Part shown: positions 1 to 5,024 of the stretch, piece by piece
Numbering within the stretch: the first letter of the stretch is position 1
How the letters are laid out: each line of letters begins with the position of its first letter
NCBI GenBank assembly: GCA_949128015.1
Contig: CASBRC010000131.1
Span: 1-5,687, forward strand
DNA: 5,687 nt
Direction: 5' to 3'
Source: Synechococcales cyanobacterium PMM_0003
GTDB lineage: Bacteria > Cyanobacteriota > Cyanobacteriia > Pseudanabaenales > Pseudanabaenaceae
Notes under the pieces: model-generated
What the model saw: the letters and a program-made list of their open reading frames with translations, nothing else
What the model was told of the DNA's origin: nothing
Database searches by the model: none
Made by a program: the position numbers and the translations under genes

Positions 1-1
1 A

Positions 2-259
2 AGCGATATGCATGGAAACGTGTGGGCATGGTGTTTAGACACATGGCATGACAATTACGAAGGAGCACCAACAGATGGGAGTGCGTGGACTGAGCTTAAC
101 AGAACTTCACATACACTGCGCGGCGGCTCGTGGATCTACAATCCTCAGAATTGCCGCTCTGCGTATCGCACCACCTTCGATCGCGATTACCACAACTACC
201 ATATCGGTTTTCGAGTTCTTAGTCATGCGCCAGGACTAACCTTTCCCTCTGCTCTTTAG
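2..259 (+). CDS. SUMF1/FGE-sulfatase-domain protein, C-terminal fragment (5' end outside window)
   Basis: The frame is open from the left edge and ends in TAG, leaving the last 85 residues. Visible family motifs are SDMHGNVWAWC near the window start, RGGSW, NPQNCRSAYR and a closing IGFRV, the typical C-terminal order of the formylglycine-generating-enzyme fold (a C-type-lectin-like fold). In true formylglycine-generating enzymes two cysteines five residues apart act in catalysis. Here the first is present (the Cys of NCRSAYR), but the place of the second is an Arg, so sulfatase activation is unlikely. The usual GNVWEW is GNVWAW. Cyanobacteria carry many such SUMF1-like domains, often fused to kinase or caspase-like domains, or as targets of diversity-generating retroelements; the missing N-terminus prevents a choice. 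The last residues (LTFPSAL) are encoded by a low-complexity pyrimidine tract, suggesting that the original C-terminus was altered. The family call is firm; the function is unknown. Confidence 0.85.
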   Translation, partial: SDMHGNVWAWCLDTWHDNYEGAPTDGSAWTELNRTSHTLRGGSWIYNPQNCRSAYRTTFDRDYHNYHIGFRVLSHAPGLTFPSAL

Positions 260-300
260 CCCTTTTGCCCTCTGCACTTGCCCCCTTTACCCTTCCCCTT
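239..300. repeat. Pyrimidine-rich degenerate tandem repeat
   Basis: This stretch is almost pure C and T on the plus strand, built from loose variants of CCCTTTTGCC, CCCTCTGCAC and CCCTTTACCC. It begins inside the last codons of the SUMF1-like gene and runs to the terminator hairpin. Similar tracts are frequent between cyanobacterial genes. A role is not evident. It may have arisen by replication slippage, and it seems to have rewritten the end of the upstream reading frame. Confidence 0.6.
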
Positions 301-325
301 TCGCGCTCGGCGCGATCTTTTTTTT
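301..325 (+). terminator. Intrinsic terminator after the SUMF1-like gene
   Basis: TCGCGC (301-306) pairs perfectly with GCGCGA (310-315) around a 3-nt loop. Two bases later comes a run of eight T (318-325). The short GC-rich stem followed by the T-run is a classic Rho-independent terminator. It lies 42 nt past the upstream stop codon, so it probably ends that transcript and separates it from the acyltransferase unit. Confidence 0.75.
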
Positions 326-351
326 GGTTTTTTGCAAGTAGCTTAGAAAAA

Positions 352-478
352 GTCAGAATCACGGATTTGATGGATTTAAGGATGACACAGAAATAGAGAT
401 TAACGGAAATGCTCAAGGTACAGATAGAAATATCAAAATCCGTGAAATCCAATAATCTGTTTAATCCGTGATTCTGAC
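352..478. repeat. 127-bp inverted-repeat element with AATCCGTG-type internal repeats
   Basis: The 16-base arm GTCAGAATCACGGATT (352-367) has its exact reverse complement at 463-478. The interior carries degraded copies of the same unit (AAATCCGTG at 437-445, AATCCAATAATCTG at 446-459, GGATTTAAGGAT at 372-383), so it looks like an eroded array of AATCC/GGATT units closed by a perfect terminal pair. No protein is encoded. It could be a non-autonomous mobile element or a dispersed intergenic hairpin. I see no clear target-site duplication. Confidence 0.7.
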
Positions 479-498
479 CTTTATTCTGGGTCGCCCAA

Positions 499-805
499 TC
501 ATCGAATCGCCGCATCAATTTGTTCGATAGTTAGCGCTTGAACCTGCCAAAACACTACTGATCTCAGGACTGAGGCGATCGCTTCAGATAATTTCCGCAG
601 TTTGTCCTACTTTGCTAAGCAATACCAAATAGCGATTTGGGTTGGTCAACCATGTAAATGGCACGATTTGATCGGAGATAGCAGGGTCAAAGGTATCATC
701 GGAACTGTTAACGATCGCGATCGCGACAGTGATTTTGCTTAGGGTTGGCTTAATCAAAACATGACTGGTGACATGATTAAAACTGCGATCGCCTAAATCT
801 ATATA
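499..805 (-). pseudogene. Remnant of a cyanobacterial alpha/beta hydrolase (C-terminal part, frameshifted)
   Basis: Reading leftward from 805, one frame gives a protein-like segment to a TGA at 586-584. It includes SKITVAIAIVNSSDDTFDP and SDQIVPFTWLTNPNRYLVLL. From memory this matches the late part of DUF1400-type alpha/beta hydrolases of cyanobacteria, where a beta strand, an SxD turn carrying the acid residue and QI-PFTWL-TP-KYLVL occur in that order. After about 595 the frame breaks. The neighbouring frame continues as LSEAIASVLRSVVFWQVQALTIEQIDAAIR and stops at 501-499, so a single-base shift would join the two. The N-terminal part with the catalytic Ser is absent; the first frame is preceded by a TGA at 808-806. 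The left part could belong to another protein. The decayed-gene call is reasonably supported; the family name is less sure. Confidence 0.55.
777..805 (+). promoter_or_regulatory. Possible sigma70-type promoter for the acyltransferase gene
   Basis: TTAAAA (777-782) and TATATA (800-805) are separated by 17 bp. Each matches the consensus at four of six bases. They lie 27 bp before the ATG at 833, and a HIP1 site falls in the spacer. This is a weak match in an AT-rich stretch and is listed as a candidate only. Confidence 0.3.
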
Positions 806-832
806 TCAACGCCGCCTTGATCTCAGAAAAAA

Positions 833-2296
833 ATGATTTTTGCTTCAACATTATTTCTCTTCCTGTTCTTACCGATCACCCTAGCAGGATATTTTCTGAT
901 CAGCCCGAAACTACTGCATCTACGCAATATTTTCTTGTTAGTGATGAGTTTAATCTTTTATGCGTGGGGGGAGCCAGTCTATGTTTTTCTGATGATTGGC
1001 TCGATTTTGATGAATTATCTGGCAGGCGTGATGTTACATCTCAGTCGCCAAAAAATACTCAAATCCATTAATGAAAATCAAATATTATTCCTCTCAATCG
1101 TTAGTAATTTAGGACTATTGTTCTATTTCAAATACATCAACTTCTTTATCAATAATTTGAATTTGCTCCTGCAAAATTTTGCCATACCACCGATTGTTTA
1201 TGCTCAAATCTCATTGCCTGTCGGGATCTCCTTTTTTACTTTTCAGGCGATGTCATATGTGATTGATGTCTATCGCCGCGAAACAGATGTACAGTTAAAC
1301 CCCATTGACTGCGGACTATATGTTAGTCTCTTTCCGCAACTCATTGCAGGACCAATTGTCCGTTATCACGATGTCGCTCAACAGATTATGGCGCGAACAG
1401 TGACTAGGCTCCAGTTCTCGTCAGGCATCCAACGTTTTATTTTTGGATTAGCAAAAAAGACAATGCTTGCAAATCCATTAGGAGAGGTCGCCGATAAAAT
1501 TTTTGCCGTGCCGATAAATGAAGTGACAACAGGGATGGCTTGGTTAGGAATTGCCTGTTATACATTGCAAGTTTATTTCGACTTTTCAGGATATTCTGAT
1601 ATGGCGATCGGATTAGGACGGCTTTTTGGATTTGAATTTCTTGAAAACTTTAATTATCCATACATCGCAAAATCCATGCGTGATTTTTGGCGAAGATGGC
1701 ACATCTCTTTATCGACATGGTTTCGTGATTACCTATACATACCAATGGGCGGTAATCGTGGCTCGTCATTTCGGACTTATTTGAATTTATGGATAGTTTT
1801 TCTATTATGCGGGTTATGGCATGGCGCAAGTTGGAATTTTGTAATCTGGGGAGCTTTACATGGAGGTGCTTTGGTAATTGAAAGACTGGGCTGGCACAAA
1901 TATCTAGATCGTTTATGGGTTCCATTACGACATTTCTACACATTATTGATAGTGATGATTGGATGGGTGTTTTTTCGCTCAGAATCTTTAAGTCAAGCAA
2001 TCCAATATTTAGGAAGTATGGTCGGTATCACTAATGCAAGTGGAGTCAAATACTATACACTTCTCTATTTTGATCTAAAGATCCTAGTCATCTTGATTAT
2101 GGGCATTGCGATCGCAACGCCGATCGCAAGTTGGCTAGGGTTTCAATTAAAAAAACGCAGTAACACCTCACGATTTAGCGCTCTTCGCCCAGTCATTTAT
2201 ACTGGGCATTATGTACTGCTAGTTAGTTTGTTTTTGTTCTCGGCTGCAAGCTTAGCCTCAGGAACTTATAATCCATTTATTTATTATCGATTTTGA
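833..2296 (+). CDS. MBOAT family O-acyltransferase, AlgI-like
   Basis: A 487-residue polytopic membrane protein of normal length for the AlgI branch of membrane-bound O-acyltransferases. AlgI-type proteins are thought to pass acetyl groups from the cytoplasm across the inner membrane to periplasmic partners that acetylate a polysaccharide. Family marks are FPQLIAGPIVRY (167-178), QVYFDFSGYSDMAIGLGRLFGF (247-268), MRDFWRRWHISLSTWFRDYLYIPMGGNR (282-309) and LCGLWHGASWNFVIWGALHG (325-344). His290 in WRRWH and His330 in LWHG are the conserved histidines; His330 is the likely catalytic one. The N-terminus (STLFLFLFLPITLAGYF) is the usual first hydrophobic segment, which supports the ATG at 833. 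No good ribosome binding site precedes it, only an A-run. The gene is followed on the same strand by an AlgX/AlgJ-like gene, the expected partner. The acceptor polymer cannot be told from sequence. Family call very firm. Confidence 0.93.
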   Translation: MIFASTLFLFLFLPITLAGYFLISPKLLHLRNIFLLVMSLIFYAWGEPVYVFLMIGSILMNYLAGVMLHLSRQKILKSINENQILFLSIVSNLGLLFYFKYINFFINNLNLLLQNFAIPPIVYAQISLPVGISFFTFQAMSYVIDVYRRETDVQLNPIDCGLYVSLFPQLIAGPIVRYHDVAQQIMARTVTRLQFSSGIQRFIFGLAKKTMLANPLGEVADKIFAVPINEVTTGMAWLGIACYTLQVYFDFSGYSDMAIGLGRLFGFEFLENFNYPYIAKSMRDFWRRWHISLSTWFRDYLYIPMGGNRGSSFRTYLNLWIVFLLCGLWHGASWNFVIWGALHGGALVIERLGWHKYLDRLWVPLRHFYTLLIVMIGWVFFRSESLSQAIQYLGSMVGITNASGVKYYTLLYFDLKILVILIMGIAIATPIASWLGFQLKKRSNTSRFSALRPVIYTGHYVLLVSLFLFSAASLASGTYNPFIYYRF

Positions 2297-2303
2297 ATGT
2301 ATG

Positions 2304-2356
2304 ATCAAACCCAAAAAGCTATGGCGCACGCTGCGCCATAGCTTTTTGGGTTTGAT
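2304..2356. repeat. Perfect 25-bp hairpin repeat, copy 1
   Basis: Positions 2304-2328 pair without mismatch with 2332-2356 around a CGC loop. The core arm reads AAACCCAAAAAGCTATGGCG. A second, diverged copy lies at 4940-4992, so this is a dispersed family. It sits between the MBOAT stop (2296) and the likely start of the next gene (2367). In mRNA it would form a very stable stem between the two cistrons and could affect mRNA decay, partial termination or translation of the downstream gene. There is no T-run after it, so it is not a standard terminator. Confidence 0.9.
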
Positions 2357-2366
2357 TAAAAAACTT

Positions 2367-3509
2367 ATGAAACAAAAGAATAACAGTAATCCACGTATAT
2401 TTAATAATCTGCTGATTGTGACCTTTATCATTTGTCTATTTGTACCATTGCTCTTGACCCATAACCGCAATGAATCAACTATCGAAAAGCGCAAACTTGC
2501 TCCATTCCCTGAACTGAAATGGGAACAAAAAACAACAACTTTTCCATCGCAATTTGAAGCATTTTTCGATGATCATTTTGGACTGCGAGATCAATTAGTT
2601 CAGCTTTATGCGCTATACAGCATGGCTTTGCGAAGTTCATCTAATCCTGAAGTGCTATTAGGATTAGATGATTGGTTGTTTTATATTAATCCCAAAGAAG
2701 GCGATAGTCTTGAGGATTATCGTCGAAATGATCCTTTAACAAAAGAGCAACTTAGTAGTTGGAAAAATATTTTGGAGACCAAGTACAGGTGGCTTAAGCA
2801 GCAGGGAATTCCCTATGTTTTTGTGATTGTGCCTGACAAATATTCTATCTATCCAGAATATATGCCCAAACATATCCGTCAAGTTGGTAAGCAAACACGT
2901 CTTGATCAACTGATGGATTATATGAAGGATTCGGAAGTGCCTGTACTTGACTTACGACCTGCATTATTACAAGCTAAACAGCAAGGACAGTTATTTTATA
3001 AAACCGATACCCACTGGAACGACTTTGGCGCTGCGATCGCGCAATATGAAATCATTCGTAGTATGCAGAAATTCTATCCAAATATTGATCCAGTTAGTTA
3101 TTCTATACAAGACTTTGTATTAAAAGAGTACAAGTCAGGAGATATTGCAAATATGCTAAATATTTCCTATATCCTCAAAGAGATGGTTCCTGAACTCAGA
3201 GAAACATTACCGATATGCAATAAACAAACTTTAAACGAGACTCATATAGATCCCAAAAAAGATCCCCAAAAAACTGCATTTATAACAGAATGTCGGACTA
3301 ATGCTCCGAAAGCCCTAATTTTTAGAGATTCATTCTTTATTAACTTACAACCTTATATGTCGCAATATCTTGCTAAGACCGTTTATGTTTGGGAATGGCC
3401 AGATCTAGAATTACTTAAAAAGTATATGCAATATAATCAGCCCGACATCGTAATTGAGGCTCGTGTAGAGAGACATTTAAAATTTATTCCTATTCCCAAA
3501 CCAGAATAG
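2367..3509 (+). CDS. AlgX/AlgJ-like SGNH-type acetyltransferase
   Basis: From the ATG at 2367 the product is 380 residues with a short basic N-terminus and one hydrophobic segment (about 15-30, LLIVTFIICLFVPLLL) that would anchor it in the membrane facing the periplasm. Family marks are FDDHFGLRDQLV, GLDDWLFY, KTDTHWNDFGA (212-222; Asp214 and His216 form the DxH pair), SGDIANML, and FRDSF (319-323), whose Ser322 is the expected nucleophile. The usual GDS is RDS. This order, DxH before Ser, is typical of the AlgJ/AlgX/DltD-like group, which transfers acetyl groups to exopolysaccharide. It follows the MBOAT gene directly, giving a donor-transferase pair. An in-frame ATG at 2301 would add 22 residues (MIKPKKLWRTLRHSFLGL...), but these are encoded almost wholly by the hairpin repeat, so I prefer 2367. 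Neither start has a clear ribosome binding site. Family call firm, start moderately sure. Confidence 0.87.
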   Translation: MKQKNNSNPRIFNNLLIVTFIICLFVPLLLTHNRNESTIEKRKLAPFPELKWEQKTTTFPSQFEAFFDDHFGLRDQLVQLYALYSMALRSSSNPEVLLGLDDWLFYINPKEGDSLEDYRRNDPLTKEQLSSWKNILETKYRWLKQQGIPYVFVIVPDKYSIYPEYMPKHIRQVGKQTRLDQLMDYMKDSEVPVLDLRPALLQAKQQGQLFYKTDTHWNDFGAAIAQYEIIRSMQKFYPNIDPVSYSIQDFVLKEYKSGDIANMLNISYILKEMVPELRETLPICNKQTLNETHIDPKKDPQKTAFITECRTNAPKALIFRDSFFINLQPYMSQYLAKTVYVWEWPDLELLKKYMQYNQPDIVIEARVERHLKFIPIPKPE

Positions 3510-3529
3510 AATCCAAAGATAGTGGTATA

Positions 3530-3618
3530 GGACTTACGCATCGGCTAGGAATCGTAGGGGCAATTCATGAATTGCCCCTACGATAAGTCAGGTTTTTTAG
3601 ACGTTTTTGCGTAAGTCC
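3530..3618. mobile_element. 89-bp MITE with GGACTTACGCA terminal inverted repeats
   Basis: The ends GGACTTACGCA (3530-3540) and TGCGTAAGTCC (3608-3618) are perfect inverted repeats, and each is flanked by TA (3528-3529 and 3619-3620). This fits a TA target duplication as made by IS630/Tc1-mariner-type transposases. Such ends are, to my knowledge, frequent on small cyanobacterial elements. No transposase is encoded, so movement would need one supplied elsewhere. The element lies inside an older hairpin and is therefore the younger insertion. Confidence 0.7.
3551..3584. repeat. 34-bp perfect palindrome inside the MITE
   Basis: Every base from 3551 to 3567 pairs with 3568-3584, giving a 17-bp palindrome with no spacer. 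The half-site reads ATCGTAGGGGCAATTCA. The core is a commonly seen dispersed palindrome in cyanobacterial intergenic DNA. It lies off-centre in the MITE and could be a separate repeat captured by it. Confidence 0.8.
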
Positions 3619-3656
3619 TATGGTACATGCTATGCGTATACCACTATCTTTGGCTT

Positions 3657-4865
3657 TTATGAAGCGATAGAATTGAAGTTAACTGGATTTTGATCGCGAC
3701 GATTTCCCATCGGAATCGCGGGACTTTGACGATTGCCTACTAAAGCCGCAGTTTTCTCTAGCGATTCTCTGAGGCGCTTAGCCGCATAGATCGACATGTC
3801 GCGAGGCACATTAATGCGATCGCGAAGATATCTTAGAGCTAGATCGGTCTCAGGTGGTGGTGTACAGACTTTATCCGCGATCATATTTGTTAAAGCACAG
3901 CGCAATGCTTCGTCAAATAATTGATTATCCGCAGGATTGACTTTAATAATATTGGCGCGATGCTTGATGACTCGTTGGAGAGCTTCCTGACGTGAATTGG
4001 ATGGTTCTGGATAAGTCACATCTGGCAGCCCAAACCAAGGACCAGAATCCACTCTTCCCTTATTAATCAGCATTTGCGGTTCACCATTCTCATAGCAACC
4101 TCCCATCTGCGGTGGTAAATCATGAACATGGGTATGGAAGTCGCTCTGAGTGCCACGATAGGTTGGACGACTTTCCATAGCATCAAACCAATCAGACATA
4201 CGTGGGTTGGCTTCGCGCATGGAATAACCTTTGTAATAATACAGACTGGCATTCATGCGCTCAACATAGGGCGTAAAAATCACGTCCGCAGTCCCAAAAT
4301 CTGCAAGAAAATAAGGGCTAGGGGTATTACCTAACACCTCTTCTACTTTTTGCATAACTTCGGTAAATTGTTCGCGATGAAGCTGCTCTTTTCGCTCTGA
4401 ACTGGGACGACAAAGCCATTCACACCAAGCTCTGAATAATACCCGTTCTAATCTTCTCACAGGTACTACTTGAGGATCGGTCATCCCTTTGCTAAGAGAG
4501 CCAAAAACTTGCTCTAATGCGAGCAAAATATTATCACTTTCGGTGATGATCTTTCCATCTAATGCGATCGCAGGTAACATTCCTGAAGGCACAATTTTTT
4601 TGTACCAACTTTCCTTTTCGCCATAGCAAAACATGGTGACTTTTTCGATGCGATAGGGAATCTCTTTTTCCTCTAGCCACAGCCAAATCTTCTGGCAGTA
4701 TGGACACCATGCATGATGGTCACGATATAAGGTCACGCGCACATCAGCTTCAGCATGTCCAAATAGGCGCAAACGCGATTGTGAGTTGGTGACACCATTG
4801 ACAGAATCTATTTGGAAGTCTGTGAGGGATTCTAGTTCTGTCCAGCTTAGAGGGGCAATAGTCAT
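3657..4865 (-). CDS. Glutathione S-transferase family protein, long cyanobacterial type
   Basis: A 402-residue soluble protein without signal peptide or membrane segments. Residues about 43-120 form the thioredoxin-like N-terminal GST domain: [28 protein letters not shown] with a glutaredoxin-like CPYC (Cys54, Cys57), SGMLPAI with the cis-Pro (Pro98), and ESDNI (109-113), the glutathione gamma-glutamyl site. Residues about 135-240 form the all-helical GST domain, with [12 protein letters not shown] (193-204). About 160 further residues (243-402), including [25 protein letters not shown], lie beyond a normal GST of 200-250 residues. The CPYC suggests Cys-based thiol transfer or deglutathionylation rather than simple conjugation; this is inference. 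The first 40 residues precede the fold and the ATG at 4865 is the first candidate. The gene is convergent with the AlgX-like gene and divergent from the mannosidase gene, so it is transcribed alone. Family call firm, substrate unknown. Confidence 0.88.
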   Translation of the reverse strand: MTIAPLSWTELESLTDFQIDSVNGVTNSQSRLRLFGHAEADVRVTLYRDHHAWCPYCQKIWLWLEEKEIPYRIEKVTMFCYGEKESWYKKIVPSGMLPAIALDGKIITESDNILLALEQVFGSLSKGMTDPQVVPVRRLERVLFRAWCEWLCRPSSERKEQLHREQFTEVMQKVEEVLGNTPSPYFLADFGTADVIFTPYVERMNASLYYYKGYSMREANPRMSDWFDAMESRPTYRGTQSDFHTHVHDLPPQMGGCYENGEPQMLINKGRVDSGPWFGLPDVTYPEPSNSRQEALQRVIKHRANIIKVNPADNQLFDEALRCALTNMIADKVCTPPPETDLALRYLRDRINVPRDMSIYAAKRLRESLEKTAALVGNRQSPAIPMGNRRDQNPVNFNSIAS

Positions 4866-4897
4866 AGAAACAGGTATGATGTCAGAAAGTTGTTTAA

Positions 4898-4926
4898 ATT
4901 ATAGCATTCCAGCATATTTTCATTAA
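4898..4926 (-). promoter_or_regulatory. Probable promoter of the GST gene
   Basis: On the minus strand a perfect TATAAT occupies 4903-4898. TTAATG at 4926-4921, 17 bp upstream, matches the -35 consensus at three of six bases. Transcription would begin near 4891 and give a leader of about 25 nt before the ATG at 4865. No Shine-Dalgarno sequence is seen in that leader. Confidence 0.55.
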
Positions 4927-4939
4927 TTGCGATCGCAAT

Positions 4940-4992
4940 AAACCTAAAAAGCTGTGGCGCAAGCGCAGCATACGCCACAGCTTTTTGGGTTT
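4940..4992. repeat. Hairpin repeat, copy 2
   Basis: Positions 4940-4959 pair with 4973-4992 over 20 bp, with one G-T wobble (4945/4987) and a 13-nt loop. The arms match copy 1 (2304-2356), except that the A-T pair 2321/2339 is G-C here (4954/4978), a change on both sides that keeps the pairing. The loop is 6 nt longer than the equivalent stretch in copy 1. It lies in the divergent intergenic region, 32 nt before the mannosidase start codon, and may end up in that gene's 5' leader. Confidence 0.85.
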
Positions 4993-5024
4993 GGGTTATT
5001 AGAAACATTTAAGAGATATATAAA

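Larger units (their letters stand above)
3513..3653. repeat. Outer hairpin element interrupted by a MITE
   Basis: The 17-base arms 3513-3529 (CCAAAGATAGTGGTATA) and 3637-3653 are exact reverse complements. Removing the inserted MITE with one TA restores a compact 50-nt hairpin of 17 bp with a 16-nt loop. It fills the gap between two convergent genes, starting 3 nt after one stop codon and ending 3 nt from the other. It may serve as a shared 3' end structure for both transcripts, but no T-run follows either arm, so classical termination is not shown. Confidence 0.75.

Noticed and set aside
219..518. 99-codon minus-strand frame starting at a TTG
   Set aside because: It runs over the inverted-repeat element, the terminator and the pyrimidine tract; its protein is low-complexity Arg/Glu/Lys toward the end and its start lies in another frame of the hydrolase remnant. 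No sign of a real gene.
260..832. Template repeat, reverse transcriptase or regulatory RNA downstream of the SUMF1-like gene
   Set aside because: No A-rich copy of 119-217 and no reverse-transcriptase motifs on either strand; the stretch is explained by the terminator, the inverted repeat and the pseudogene.
1650..2000. 116-codon minus-strand frame inside the MBOAT gene
   Set aside because: The opposite strand carries strongly conserved MBOAT motifs over the whole stretch, so this is a shadow frame.
2258..2494. Minus-strand frame across the first hairpin
   Set aside because: The KPKKLWR and SFLGLI segments arise because the palindrome reads nearly the same on both strands; the rest overlaps two real genes.
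3513..3653. Bidirectional Rho-independent terminator
   Set aside because: The position between convergent genes suits it, but neither outer arm is followed by a T-run. The only T-rich stretch (3592-3608) lies inside the MITE and not next to a GC-rich stem on the correct side, so it is annotated as a repeat only.
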